In this document: positions 1 through 9,721 of the stretch, one piece after another
Position numbering within the stretch: the first letter of the stretch is position 1
Layout: each line of letters starts with the position of its first letter
Source of the DNA: Bacteroidota bacterium
GTDB taxonomy: Bacteria; Bacteroidota; Ignavibacteria; Palsa-1295
Assembly (NCBI GenBank): GCA_021324735.1
Contig: JAJPIO010000009.1
Coordinates: 771,317-835,316 of the forward strand
DNA length: 64,000 nt
Direction of reading: 5' to 3'
Translations under genes and position numbers: made by a program
Notes under the pieces: generated by a model
What the model was told of the DNA's origin: nothing
Databases searched by the model: none
Seen by the model: only the letters and a program-made list of their open reading frames with translations

Positions 1-633
1 TGTGATCGTGATCAAATTCTTCTCGAGTAACGATTTGAGAACTTCATCGCAGTTCACACCACGGATATTCTCAATATCATTCTTGGAAACCGGTTGCTTA
101 TAAGCAATGATCGCAAGCGATTCGAGAGCCGCACCGGAAAGTCGCCGACGAGATTTCTCCTTAAAGAGTCTTGAAACATATTCAGCGTACTCGGAACGCG
201 TCGCGAATTGGTACCCTCCGGCAATTTCAACGAGACGAAAGGCGCGGCCACTTGCCTCGTATGTTCCATTCAGCAGTTCGACGGCTGAATGAATAACGGA
301 AAGCTCGAGTAACTGCTTCTTACGTTTCTTCTTTTCCGGCTGGGACGTTTCATCTTCTCCGTTTGCTTCGGGTTGAGCGAGGGAGTCGCCGGGGCCAACA
401 GCAACGTCGATCTCCGGAGTTAGAGCGAATGGCGCTGTTGGTTCTGCAGTTTGTTCAGCAAGTAATTCGGTTTGGATCGGTGTAGGAATCGCTGGAGTTT
501 GCTCGGCAACAGGAGCTTCCTCTCCTAAAATAATAGCGCGAAGCTCCTGAGCGCTAAGTGGCTCCTCGCTTGCAAAGAGGAGAGCTTCGATGATCGGTGC
601 TAATGCTTCCGGTGACTGGTAGTCTAAACGCAT
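1..633 (-). CDS. scpB: Segregation and condensation protein B (partial, cut by left edge)
   Basis: ScpB is the winged-helix subunit of the SMC-ScpA-ScpB condensin complex that organises and segregates the chromosome. The frame is open from an ATG at 633 to the window edge, giving the first 211 residues; the C-terminus is missing. The family shows in LLFASEEPLSAQEL near residues 18-31 and in ALESLAIIAYKQPV followed by IENIRGV near residues 169-200. Between the first helix pair and the GGYQFATR strand lies an extra stretch of about 55 residues (roughly 38-93), rich in Pro, Glu, Thr and Ala and ending in a Lys/Arg cluster. Compact ScpB proteins lack it. The gene starts 18 bp after the scpA stop, so the two probably form one transcript. 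Confidence 0.93.
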   Translation of the reverse strand, partial: MRLDYQSPEALAPIIEALLFASEEPLSAQELRAIILGEEAPVAEQTPAIPTPIQTELLAEQTAEPTAPFALTPEIDVAVGPGDSLAQPEANGEDETSQPEKKKRKKQLLELSVIHSAVELLNGTYEASGRAFRLVEIAGGYQFATRSEYAEYVSRLFKEKSRRRLSGAALESLAIIAYKQPVSKNDIENIRGVNCDEVLKSLLEKNLITIT

Positions 634-651
634 TGTGTCTAAAAAATCTGC

Positions 652-1470
652 TTAGGGTTTGAACAAGATAATATCATCAAACACGCCATGCTGGCGCAAA
701 GCAACGAGACGTGTGCGGACTAAGTCCAAAATCGCAATGAACGTAACCGCGATCCGTAAACGCATGGCAGATGAAAGCTCTTCAATGTCATTGCTTGTAA
801 GAAAATCTGCAAAGATCTCTGTAAAACTGACTTCGCCTCGAAGCGATACGGTCGAAAGAATGATCTCAGACTGTTCTTCAACGGTGACGGGGATCATCTC
901 AACGTCATGGGTCCGTTTAATGCGCGACGCCCGTTCCATTGTGCGGCGAAAGGCGTTCATTAGGTGGAAGATCGTGACGTTCTTTAATAGATTTTCTTCT
1001 TCCTGAACAGGAGCGGTCCTATCGTCCTCAGAAAAGTATTGGCGAAAATATACCTTACGTTGCTCCTCGCTCATCTGAAGCAGCTCTTCAGACATCTCTT
1101 TGTAACGGCGATATTCGAGCAAGCGGCGGACGAGATCGGTACGAGGATCTTCTTCCTCAGTGCCATCGGGACGCTCTTCTCGCGGTAACAGCATCTTCGC
1201 CTTGATTTGGCATAATTCCGCCGCCATGACGATAAATTCGCCAGCCACTTCGAGGTCCAAAGCGGCCATCAGGCGCAGATATTCAAGAAATTCCTGCGTA
1301 ATCTGGGTGATCGGGATATTATAGATATCCAGTTCATCACGCTTAATAAAGAAGAGCAGAAGGTCGAGGGGGCCCTCGAATTCATTCAGTCGTACTTTAT
1401 AAAGCGGCCCCGGCCGGCCGGGCAACCCGCTGGCTTCGGTCCTCGAAAGTTCGGACAAGGTAGCTTCCAT
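652..1470 (-). CDS. scpA: Segregation and condensation protein A
   Basis: ScpA is the kleisin that bridges the SMC ATPase heads in bacterial condensin. The 272-residue product has the diagnostic N-terminal kleisin motif FEGPLDLLLFFIKRDELDIY at about residues 31-50, and a C-terminal winged-helix region (VSFTEIFADFLTSNDI onward) that would contact the SMC head. The length is normal for the family. The ATG at 1470 leaves a roughly 25-residue leader before the motif; a shorter start is possible but no better candidate is obvious. It lies directly upstream of scpB on the same strand, the usual scpAB arrangement. Confidence 0.95.
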   Translation of the reverse strand: MEATLSELSRTEASGLPGRPGPLYKVRLNEFEGPLDLLLFFIKRDELDIYNIPITQITQEFLEYLRLMAALDLEVAGEFIVMAAELCQIKAKMLLPREERPDGTEEEDPRTDLVRRLLEYRRYKEMSEELLQMSEEQRKVYFRQYFSEDDRTAPVQEEENLLKNVTIFHLMNAFRRTMERASRIKRTHDVEMIPVTVEEQSEIILSTVSLRGEVSFTEIFADFLTSNDIEELSSAMRLRIAVTFIAILDLVRTRLVALRQHGVFDDIILFKP

Positions 1471-1551
1471 GACTGCTCTCTTAAGCGTTTGAGGGCCGGA
1501 TTAGATTCGCTAAACAAGAAATTTCTTAAGATTTACGCCACAAACTATTCG

Positions 1552-1559
1552 TATCTTTG
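1552..1559 (+). promoter_or_regulatory. Candidate -7 box (TAnnTTTG type) upstream of S9 peptidase
   Basis: The octamer TATCTTTG matches the Bacteroidota housekeeping -7 consensus TAnnTTTG exactly. It lies about 130 bp upstream of the peptidase ATG at 1692. A clear -33 TTTG is not visible at the expected spacing, so this is tentative. Confidence 0.3.
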
Positions 1560-1691
1560 TACGGATGCCTGCTGCCTCTTTCTTTACGTCACTTTATTAG
1601 TCATTTGTGTTGGCGAGCTTGCGTGGTGGCAGGCACTTGTTAAGCATTGGTTCTATTCGAAAATTTTAGCGATTCGATTCGTTTGGCATTA

Positions 1692-3545
1692 ATGGAAAAT
1701 CCGTCATCCCGCCCCCGCCGAATTCCCCTCAGAGATTTTTTCCGCAATCCTGATAGAACAGCTTATCGTATTTCACCGGATGGGCAATACGTATCACATA
1801 CAGAGCCATTCGAACGTCGAATGAATATCTTCATTGAACCCCGAAATGCCATGGGCACTGGAAAGGCCGTTCGAGTAACCTCTGAAAAAGAACGGGATAT
1901 CAATGCCTACTGGTGGAAAAATAACGACTGTATCATTTACACCCGTGATTTTGGTGGCGACGAGAATTTCCATCTTTTTGCTGTAAATCGGGACGGTACG
2001 ATCCAGCGAGATCTCACTCCGTTTCCTCAAGTAAAAGTAGAAGTAGTTGATGAACTGGAGGAGATTGAAAATGAAGTGCTGATCGCAATGAATCAGCGCA
2101 ATCCGGAAAATTTTGATGTCTATCGCTTAAACGTCATGACAGGGGCCATGTATATGGTCGCAGAAAATCCGGGCAATGTAACGAGATGGATCACCGATCA
2201 TGAAGGGAGAATTCGGATTGCGGTTCTGACCGATGGTGTCAATACCACATTACTTTACCGGGCGAATGATAAGGAAGAATTTCGAGAAGTTCTGAGCACC
2301 AGCTTCAAGGAATCGCTCGAACCGATGTTTTTTACATTCGACAATAAGGAAATATATGCTCTGAGTAACCTTGGGCGGGATCGGCTGGCGATCGTTCGAT
2401 ATGATATCGAACATGGCCATGAATTAGAAGTTTTATTTGAGCATCCCGAAGTAGATGTGGAAGGAATGTCTTATTCCAGAAAGCGAAAAGTTCTATCGCT
2501 TGTCGCTTACACTACCTGGAAGCAACAAAAGGAATTCCTGGACGAACGGACGCGCCAACTCTTCGATCGATTAACAGTAAAATTACAAGGAAGTGAAGAC
2601 GGGGCCGAAATAAACGTCATTGACTATACTAAAGATGAAAATACGTTTATTGTTCGGACGTATCGTGATCGTTCGTTAGGAGCCTTTTACATTTATGATT
2701 TTGAAAAAGACGATCTACAACGATTATCAGAAGTCGCTCCGTGGTTGAAACCGGAAGAACTGGCACCGATGAAGCCGATCAGCTATACGTCTCGCGATGG
2801 ACTTACCATTCACGGTTATCTTACCCTCCCAGTAGGTAAAGAATCGAAAAACTTACCTATTGTGGTCAATCCGCATGGTGGTCCATGGGTAAGAGATAAA
2901 TGGACGTATAACCCAGAAGTCCAGTTCTTGGCAAATCGTGGGTACGCTGTTCTTCAAGTGAATTATCGTGGCTCAATGGGTTACGGACGAAAGTTCTGGG
3001 AAGCGTCTTTTAAACAATGGGGCCGAAAAATGCAGGACGATGTCAGCGATGGCGTACTGTGGCTAATCAAAGAAGGAATTGCAGATCCTAAGCGTGTTGC
3101 GATATATGGCGGCAGCTATGGTGGGTATTGCACCTTAGCCGGACTTACATTCTCGTCAGAGCTTTATGCCTGTGGAATCGACTATGTTGGAGTATCCAAT
3201 CTATTCACCTTTATGAAGACGATCCCTCCATATTGGAAGCCGTATCTCGAATCGATGTATGAAATGGTGGGGAATCCGGAGACCGACAAAGAATTATTGC
3301 ATTCGGCAAGCCCGGTATTTCACGTCGATAAGATTCAAGCTCCGCTCATGGTTATTCAGGGGGCGAAAGATCCTCGAGTAAATATTAGCGAATCCGATCA
3401 AATAGTGGAAGCGCTTCGAAATCGTGGTATCGATGTTCCATACATCGTAAAGGAGAACGAAGGCCACGGCTTCCGTAATGAAGAGAACCGCTTTGAAGTC
3501 TATGAAGCGATGGAGAGCTTTTTAGAGAAGCATATAGGCTCTTAA
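1692..3545 (+). CDS. S9 family prolyl oligopeptidase-like peptidase
   Basis: Serine peptidase of the prolyl-oligopeptidase/acylaminoacyl-peptidase group, expected to cleave short peptides in the cytoplasm. The 617-residue protein has an N-terminal beta-propeller (about 1-350) and a C-terminal alpha/beta hydrolase. The nucleophile sits in GGSYGGY (Ser about 475). Asp about 560 (GAKDPRVN) and His about 592 (NEGHGF) complete the triad. HGGPW near residue 395 is the usual oxyanion region. There is no signal peptide. An in-frame TTG at 1647 would add 15 residues, but the ATG at 1692 gives the normal N-terminus. Its stop overlaps that of the convergent glycosyltransferase gene in a shared TTAA. Confidence 0.93.
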   Translation: MENPSSRPRRIPLRDFFRNPDRTAYRISPDGQYVSHTEPFERRMNIFIEPRNAMGTGKAVRVTSEKERDINAYWWKNNDCIIYTRDFGGDENFHLFAVNRDGTIQRDLTPFPQVKVEVVDELEEIENEVLIAMNQRNPENFDVYRLNVMTGAMYMVAENPGNVTRWITDHEGRIRIAVLTDGVNTTLLYRANDKEEFREVLSTSFKESLEPMFFTFDNKEIYALSNLGRDRLAIVRYDIEHGHELEVLFEHPEVDVEGMSYSRKRKVLSLVAYTTWKQQKEFLDERTRQLFDRLTVKLQGSEDGAEINVIDYTKDENTFIVRTYRDRSLGAFYIYDFEKDDLQRLSEVAPWLKPEELAPMKPISYTSRDGLTIHGYLTLPVGKESKNLPIVVNPHGGPWVRDKWTYNPEVQFLANRGYAVLQVNYRGSMGYGRKFWEASFKQWGRKMQDDVSDGVLWLIKEGIADPKRVAIYGGSYGGYCTLAGLTFSSELYACGIDYVGVSNLFTFMKTIPPYWKPYLESMYEMVGNPETDKELLHSASPVFHVDKIQAPLMVIQGAKDPRVNISESDQIVEALRNRGIDVPYIVKENEGHGFRNEENRFEVYEAMESFLEKHIGS

Positions 3546-5125
3546 TTAGAGTTTCGCCGATAGATGAAAAACCCACCGATCATAGTATCGAATAAGTAGT
3601 GTGATCCTATAAGCTCGTCAAAACCCTTTATCTTATGCACGGCGGCTAAAGGTGTTTCCTTTACCCAATCCAAACTTCCTTTGGGGCCATCGCCGATGAC
3701 GATGAAGTATGGCCGAGCAGATTCCAGTGAATCAATAAATTCCCTTCGCCAACCCAGTTGATATTGCGGCTGAAGACCAGAGGGTAAAGGCATATCAAGC
3801 GGATAAAATGTCGTGAATCGCGTAGCACTTTCGCGATGGGTGAGCCATCGAATTCCGGACGTTAAGGAGCAGCTTTCAAATCTTGCGTTTGAAGGCGAAA
3901 ATTTATTAATATAATTAGCTATGCTCCTATCGACGCTCGATCGAAACATGGGCTCCGATACAGAAGCGTCCTGTAGATTTTCTATTAATCGATCGTTTCC
4001 AATGTTTTCAATCACCGATCGAAATAAAGGAAAAGGATAGATTCTGAAAAATGCATACACCAGTAACAGTGCAACTACCGATCGCCGAATGTATACGTTC
4101 GAGACCTTGATAAGCACACCTTCCGTAAACAGAGCGGCGAATGGGATAAGTATAAGAAAGATCGGTTCGAAATGGCAGGGCATAAACTTACCCATTACCA
4201 TAAGAGAAGCAAGTCCACATATTGCGTAACCAAGGATCAAGACTCGCTCAGGTTTAGCGAGAGACTTCGTCCCTACAACCGACAGTCTTCGGCCAAGGAA
4301 TGAATTTAGGCTAATTAAAACGCCGAGTAAGCCAGCGAAAATAAACCACTTTTGTGTCCTAATTTGATGTAAAAGATCATGCAAGGAAGAATGAATAGGA
4401 CCGTAAATATCTATGTTATATTGAAACACCGCTATATATGCTTCTCTGACCCCGCCAGGAATAAAAAGATAAGGAAGAACAAAGGCGATAGCGATTATTA
4501 AGCCTCCTACAGTATAAGCCGCAATATCCTTTTTTCTATCTTCTGATCTTAGCCGTATGAATAGAAGTGGCACGAGTAAGAAACTGATGTACGTTGCTCG
4601 AATTGATCCTACAAGGGCGAGAGCCATACCACTACCACCGAGGTATAAAATATGGTAAAGAGGCTCGCTATTCCTGCGTATCCCCCTGAGGAGGAGAAGG
4701 GTGCCAAGTACCAAAAAGAACATGGCATAAGTATCTCGCTGCGATGCTAAAGCAAACCCACCAGCTACGTATCGAAGATTATAGAAGAGGACCGCGATCA
4801 ACGCCGTCCGATCATTGAGCCAGAAGCGCAATAGTATGAAAAGAAGGCCAGACATTATTATGTGCAAAAGCACATCGAATGTCCGAAATCCAAAATGTGA
4901 ATCCCCAAATACAATGATAGAAAGCCAGTGTATATATACGATGCCCGGAAAATCGTGAGCCCACGAGCCAATATACGGTAATCCATGATAATGCAAAAGA
5001 TCCAGTGCCATGGATTGAAATAACTGGTCATCCCAACCTAAAGGCAAAACAAGATCAATTGCAAGAAGCCCTAAAGACCCAAAGAGCGCCCGTAGCAGGT
5101 AACTCCGCGCTTTGGTGAGATTCAT
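3542..5125 (-). CDS. GT-C type membrane glycosyltransferase (PMT/ArnT-like)
   Basis: A 527-residue polytopic membrane protein with roughly 10-12 hydrophobic segments in its first 370 residues and a soluble C-terminal part. The layout resembles GT39/ArnT-type enzymes that transfer sugars from polyprenyl-phosphate donors on the outer face of the inner membrane. The first external loop carries an acidic pair (GWDD, Asp 32-33), the usual site of the catalytic acidic residue, followed by HDFPG near residue 57. Donor and acceptor cannot be inferred. No other glycan genes adjoin it except asparagine synthase 1.1 kb upstream. It lies 19 bp downstream of trpS on the same strand. Confidence 0.8.
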   Translation of the reverse strand: MNLTKARSYLLRALFGSLGLLAIDLVLPLGWDDQLFQSMALDLLHYHGLPYIGSWAHDFPGIVYIHWLSIIVFGDSHFGFRTFDVLLHIIMSGLLFILLRFWLNDRTALIAVLFYNLRYVAGGFALASQRDTYAMFFLVLGTLLLLRGIRRNSEPLYHILYLGGSGMALALVGSIRATYISFLLVPLLFIRLRSEDRKKDIAAYTVGGLIIAIAFVLPYLFIPGGVREAYIAVFQYNIDIYGPIHSSLHDLLHQIRTQKWFIFAGLLGVLISLNSFLGRRLSVVGTKSLAKPERVLILGYAICGLASLMVMGKFMPCHFEPIFLILIPFAALFTEGVLIKVSNVYIRRSVVALLLVYAFFRIYPFPLFRSVIENIGNDRLIENLQDASVSEPMFRSSVDRSIANYINKFSPSNARFESCSLTSGIRWLTHRESATRFTTFYPLDMPLPSGLQPQYQLGWRREFIDSLESARPYFIVIGDGPKGSLDWVKETPLAAVHKIKGFDELIGSHYLFDTMIGGFFIYRRNSN

Positions 5126-5144
5126 AAAGCTTTCACGGTACTAT

Positions 5145-6146
5145 TTACAGGACTAAACCCATCTTCTGCTTAACATCTTGGAGCCTCGGCTCTGAAATGG
5201 TGCGTGCTTTTTCAGCTCCCATCTTCATCAATCGTTCAAGTTCTCCACGATCCTTGATGAATTGATGATGTTGCTTGCGAACAGGATCTGTTGCGGCAAT
5301 TACCACTTCTGCTACACGCTTTTTCAAATCACCATACCCACGAGCGTCCGCAAAATCCGCTTCTACGGCATCCGCGGATTTGCCAGTAAGTGTTTGATAG
5401 ATCGTGAGTAGATTATTGACCCCAGCCTTCAGGGGATCTTTTGAGAATCGGATATCCGAACCGGAATCCGTTTTGGCACGCAGGATCGTTCGTTCGATCT
5501 CCTTAGGCTCATCGAGCACTCGAATGGCATGGCCTTTATTGGCGGCCATGCTCTTCGACATTTTTATCTGAGGATCATCCAATGCCATAATACGGGCACC
5601 GATCTGAGGAATTACCGGCTCCGGAATGATAAATGTCTCGCCGTAATGGAAATTAAAACGCTCGGCGATATTGCGAGCCAACTCGACGTGCTGTTTCTGG
5701 TCTTCGCCTACGGGCACTTCATGCGTGTCATAAAAAAGAATATCCGCCGCCATCAAGACGGGGTAATCGAGTAAGCCTGTAAGTATGGTCTCTTGCTTCT
5801 GCGATTTGTCCTTGAACTGGGTCATTTTATTTAACCAGCCAAGAGGAGTAATGCAATTAAGCAACCAGCCGCCTTCGGCATGAGTGGTTACATGGCTTTG
5901 AACGAAGAGCGTGCTCTTATTCGGATCGAGGCCGACGGCTAGAAAAAGTGCGAAGAGCTCCAGAATATGGCGGCGCAATTCTTCCGGCTCTTGCTTTACC
6001 GTAAGCGCATGGAGATCGACTACACAAAAGATATTATCCCGCTCAGGATCCTCCTGTGAAGCCACCCAACGTTTTACCGCGCCGATATAATTACCGATAT
6101 GGATTACATCCGAGGGTTGTATGCCGCTAAAGATTCTACGCTTCAT
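5145..6146 (-). CDS. trpS: Tryptophanyl-tRNA synthetase
   Basis: Class I aminoacyl-tRNA synthetase that charges tRNA-Trp. The 333-residue form starting at 6146 begins MKRRIFSGIQPSD, the standard start of bacterial TrpS, with the HIGH-like HIGN at residues 16-19 and KMSKS (PQIKMSKS) near residue 195. An in-frame start at 6185 would add 13 residues with no counterpart in the family and is rejected. Length is typical. The downstream glycosyltransferase gene may be co-transcribed. Confidence 0.97.
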   Translation of the reverse strand: MKRRIFSGIQPSDVIHIGNYIGAVKRWVASQEDPERDNIFCVVDLHALTVKQEPEELRRHILELFALFLAVGLDPNKSTLFVQSHVTTHAEGGWLLNCITPLGWLNKMTQFKDKSQKQETILTGLLDYPVLMAADILFYDTHEVPVGEDQKQHVELARNIAERFNFHYGETFIIPEPVIPQIGARIMALDDPQIKMSKSMAANKGHAIRVLDEPKEIERTILRAKTDSGSDIRFSKDPLKAGVNNLLTIYQTLTGKSADAVEADFADARGYGDLKKRVAEVVIAATDPVRKQHHQFIKDRGELERLMKMGAEKARTISEPRLQDVKQKMGLVL

Positions 6147-6243
6147 AGTGGTTTTTAAGAAGCCGAAATAGCAAGTTGGCTGCAAAGAAAGTTCAATGTT
6201 AGAAATCGAATCTTAGTGGCTCTAAATTCGTAGAGAAGCCTTC

Positions 6244-8154
6244 ATGTGTGGAATAGGCGGGGTTTTTGATTACGGTTATAAGGCGCAGCCGGAAATAGGT
6301 CCGGAACTGCTCGTTCGAATGTCCGATGCGATGGTCCATCGCGGACCGGATGATTCGGGATATCACATATCGAAGTCAGGGGTATGCGGACTCACATTCC
6401 GACGCCTTTCGATCATCGATCTATCGCCGGCGGGCCACCAGCCGATGTCCACTCCGGATGGCCGATATACACTGGTTTTTAACGGAGAGATCTACAATCA
6501 CCGCCTTATCCGAAGCGAGCTCGAGGCCAAAGGTTACCGGTATCGTTCGCATAGCGATACCGAAACAATACTTTATGCATACCAGGAATGGGGAGAGGCC
6601 TGCCTCGAAAAGTTCTTTGGCATGTTTGCCATCGCTATTTGGGATGAGGAGAAACAAGAGCTTTTCTGCGCCCGAGATCGGATAGGCATAAAACCATTTT
6701 ATTACGCCACACCCAATGGCCGATTTTTGTGGGCCAGCGAGATCAAAGTCCTCCTTCAACATCCTGCGCTTAAAGCTTGTTTAAATGAGAATGCGCTTCC
6801 GCATTATCTCTCCCTAATGATGCCTCCTGCTCCTGAGACAATGTTTGAAGGAATTTATAAATTGGAGGCAGGGCATTCTCTCCGGATCGATTCTAATGGG
6901 AAAATTCATAAGCGTGAATGGTGGTCTTTGCTGAATGCTGGGGCGCCGCTCGATCGAATAACAGAGGAAGAAGCTATCGCTGAAATTCGCCGTTTGCTCC
7001 GACAATCCATTCTTGACCGGATGATGTCCGATGTGCCATTCGGTGTATTCCTTTCGGGTGGGATCGATTCTAGTTTGAATGTTGCACTCATGGCCGAACT
7101 CATGGACCGGCCGGTCCAAACATTTTCGGTCGGTTTCAAAGAACTGGAGAAGTACAATGAGATGCAATACGCCCGCTCGATCGCCGAGCGTTATAAAACC
7201 GATCATCACGAAATTCTTATCGATTCACGAGATGCCGAAGGTGTGATCTCGAGCCTGGCATATCATGAGGATGAGCCGAACGGCGATCCTGTATGTATTC
7301 CGCTTTATTTTGTCAGCAAGCTGGCACGAGAATCCGGCACGATCGTAGTACAAGTAGGGGAGGGGTCCGATGAAGAGTTTGCGGGGTATCCTTGGTTGGT
7401 GCGGGATATTAAGCTATACGATCGTCTTTGGCGACCCCTGGGTAAGGTTTCTCCAAAGATCATGCGTCGTGCCGCATTTCTAGCGACGAGTCCTTTGGTC
7501 AAAAATCCGCTTATTCGGGAATATATGCGCCGTTTCTCTCGAGGAGAAGAATTATTTTGGGGTGGGGCATTAGCGTTTACAGAAGAACATAAGCGTCGAA
7601 TGCTCAAAAATTATGGTTCTGAAATGTCTTCTACGGCGTTTGCACGGCAATGGCATAAGGAAGTACGTACGGCATATCCTCGTAGCCAGTATACTCGTCG
7701 CATGATGTATCTCGAGTTTAAGCAACGGCTACCGGAATTACTTCTAATGCGTGTTGATAAAGTATCTATGGCGACGAGCATCGAAGCACGCGTGCCGTTT
7801 CTCGATCACCGCATTGTTGAATTTGCATTCCGGTTACCGAGGCAGATCAAGCTTGGTCCGAATTATGTACCAAAATATATTTTGAAAAAGGCAGCCGAAG
7901 GAATACTACCCAATGAGCATATCTACCGCAAAAAGATGGGATTTGCGGCCCCGGTCAATGAGTGGCTGAGAACGGATCTTAAGTTATTCCTCGACGATCA
8001 CCTTTTTCAGAGCGACCTTATAAAGTCGAGAATGGATGAACAATACGTTCGACGACTCTTCCTCGAACACACAACTGGAGTTCGTAACAACGGTCAGCTT
8101 TTGTGGACTCTGCTCAATCTGACGCTGTGGGAAGAGCAGTTTCTAAAAAAGTAG
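6244..8154 (+). CDS. asnB: Asparagine synthase (glutamine-hydrolysing)
   Basis: Converts aspartate, glutamine and ATP to asparagine and glutamate, or performs a related amidation in surface-polysaccharide loci. Cys2 after the initiator Met (MCGIGG) is the class II glutaminase nucleophile. The N-terminal amidotransferase domain (about 1-220) has HRGPDD and FNGEIYNH. The synthetase domain has the PP-loop SGGIDSS at 271-277 and EARVPFLDH near residue 515. At 636 residues it resembles the longer AsnB forms found near exopolysaccharide genes, although here only one glycosyltransferase lies nearby. It ends exactly where the convergent NfeD-type gene ends (8154/8155). Confidence 0.95.
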   Translation: MCGIGGVFDYGYKAQPEIGPELLVRMSDAMVHRGPDDSGYHISKSGVCGLTFRRLSIIDLSPAGHQPMSTPDGRYTLVFNGEIYNHRLIRSELEAKGYRYRSHSDTETILYAYQEWGEACLEKFFGMFAIAIWDEEKQELFCARDRIGIKPFYYATPNGRFLWASEIKVLLQHPALKACLNENALPHYLSLMMPPAPETMFEGIYKLEAGHSLRIDSNGKIHKREWWSLLNAGAPLDRITEEEAIAEIRRLLRQSILDRMMSDVPFGVFLSGGIDSSLNVALMAELMDRPVQTFSVGFKELEKYNEMQYARSIAERYKTDHHEILIDSRDAEGVISSLAYHEDEPNGDPVCIPLYFVSKLARESGTIVVQVGEGSDEEFAGYPWLVRDIKLYDRLWRPLGKVSPKIMRRAAFLATSPLVKNPLIREYMRRFSRGEELFWGGALAFTEEHKRRMLKNYGSEMSSTAFARQWHKEVRTAYPRSQYTRRMMYLEFKQRLPELLLMRVDKVSMATSIEARVPFLDHRIVEFAFRLPRQIKLGPNYVPKYILKKAAEGILPNEHIYRKKMGFAAPVNEWLRTDLKLFLDDHLFQSDLIKSRMDEQYVRRLFLEHTTGVRNNGQLLWTLLNLTLWEEQFLKK

Positions 8155-9621
8155 CTAACTGTTCTTAGGTAATCTTCCCCCGAACGCATCACCAGAGTCA
8201 CGACCTGCTTCGTTTGTTTGCATAACGGATCGGTCTTCATCCGCTCGCACCACAGCACGATTTCCTCTCATTTGAAGGACGGTTACGCTTGTACCAGGAC
8301 TGATGAATTCCCCGTTAGTTACGGCATCTACCTTTCGGTTATCGATCGTTACGATTCCTGCAGGCCGTAACATCGTTTGTGCAAGACCATGCTTACCGAT
8401 AAGTATTGCGCTTTCGGTAGCATAAAAGCTTGTGTCCGCAGTAGTCTCTTCATTGCGGAACCTTCGAAGCCATGTGGATTTGGGCCCATATTTTATTATC
8501 AGATACCCAAGCACAATTACGCCGACGAGAGCTATCGCAAGCGTTGTAAACGTTTCCGTCATTCGGCCCGGTGTCAATGTTCGCAGGTCTCCAGCAAGGG
8601 CAAGAAACAGTCCGATAGTAATTCCGATAATACCGAGCACGCCTGCAAGGCCAAAGGTAGGGACCGGAGAGACTTCTATAAGTAATAAGGTAATTCCAGC
8701 CAAAAAGAGAATGATAGCGACGAACGGTGCAACAGAGGTAATATATTGCCCGGTAAAGAAGAGAACGAAGGCCGCTATTCCCGCAATGGTAATAGCACCG
8801 AAGTGACCGGTCTTAATAGTATAGAACGCGCCAGCCATACCGATCATAATAAGCAGTGAACTTACAAGGCCCGAAGTCAAAAAGCGGATAAGCTTGTCAC
8901 CGATCCCTTCTTCAGAATTGGTTAGGGTCGTCGGTGTAATTCCTGCCGCTTTCAAAGCATCTTCGATCGTTTCCGCTTGTGCATCCGCATATTTGACTTT
9001 AAGCGCATCGTCGTTCGTCAATGTTAAGAGCTTGCCGATCGGCAACTTTATACTATAATTGGAATCAAGACCGACCGACTCATCAACCATCGCTTCAGCG
9101 ATTCTGGGATCACGGTGGTTGCGCTCAGCCGTCGAACGCATCTCCGCTCGCATATAAGAATTTACTTTTTCCGATGCTTTTTCACCACTCGAATAAATTG
9201 GTGTAGCAGCGCCCATCGTTGAACCGCTCGACATGACGATCTTTTGCGCTGCAAGCGTAATAAGCGCGCCAGCAGAGATCGCCCGTTTGTCCACAAATGC
9301 AATCGTCATAGGTACATGGGCATTCAGTATTGCATCTCGGATCTTGGTCGCAGCATCTAGTCGGCCTCCGAATGTATTGACGTGCAAGAGTATAACTGCA
9401 TGTTCCTGCTCGGCCTCTTTTACAGCCCGCTCCACATAAGAGACCATACCTAAATCAACCTCGGTTTCGATCGCGATAACATGGACGGGCTCGTTGCGAA
9501 GAGCGATATGTGTAGAATCCGGAGCGTAGGCGCTTGCCCCAAAAGCACAAAAAAGCAATAAAAAAAGGATAGGACCCCAATGGCGTATTGAACCGAAATT
9601 CGGGTTTGAAGTGGATTCCAT
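8155..9621 (-). CDS. NfeD family membrane-bound serine protease (long form)
   Basis: Long-form NfeD/NfeD1b protein: an N-terminal ClpP-like protease domain, a multi-pass membrane domain and a C-terminal OB-fold. The 488-residue product has a signal-like segment (about 16-32), then HVNTFGGRLDAATKI and ISAGALITLAAQ with the presumed nucleophile Ser near 116. Four to five membrane segments follow (about 235-375), with an OB-fold at the end. Relatives cut stomatin/SPFH partners, but no stomatin gene is present in the window. I chose the ATG at 9621 over the overlapping GTG at 9624 because AGGAG lies 7 bp upstream. The gene is divergent from the beta-CASP gene. Confidence 0.9.
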   Translation of the reverse strand: MESTSNPNFGSIRHWGPILFLLLFCAFGASAYAPDSTHIALRNEPVHVIAIETEVDLGMVSYVERAVKEAEQEHAVILLHVNTFGGRLDAATKIRDAILNAHVPMTIAFVDKRAISAGALITLAAQKIVMSSGSTMGAATPIYSSGEKASEKVNSYMRAEMRSTAERNHRDPRIAEAMVDESVGLDSNYSIKLPIGKLLTLTNDDALKVKYADAQAETIEDALKAAGITPTTLTNSEEGIGDKLIRFLTSGLVSSLLIMIGMAGAFYTIKTGHFGAITIAGIAAFVLFFTGQYITSVAPFVAIILFLAGITLLLIEVSPVPTFGLAGVLGIIGITIGLFLALAGDLRTLTPGRMTETFTTLAIALVGVIVLGYLIIKYGPKSTWLRRFRNEETTADTSFYATESAILIGKHGLAQTMLRPAGIVTIDNRKVDAVTNGEFISPGTSVTVLQMRGNRAVVRADEDRSVMQTNEAGRDSGDAFGGRLPKNS

Positions 9622-9721
9622 CACAGTTCTCCTACTCTTGCCTTAGATTTGTAAGGCCAGGACGAGATTATTCGCCCATGGAATGCAAACTTAGAATCGT
9701 AATTCTTAATCCCCAACCCGA

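Noticed and set aside
1489..1692. 67-codon plus-strand frame before the S9 peptidase
   Set aside because: Hydrophobic, Cys-rich translation without similarity to any protein I know; no ribosome site; it contains the candidate promoter of the next gene.
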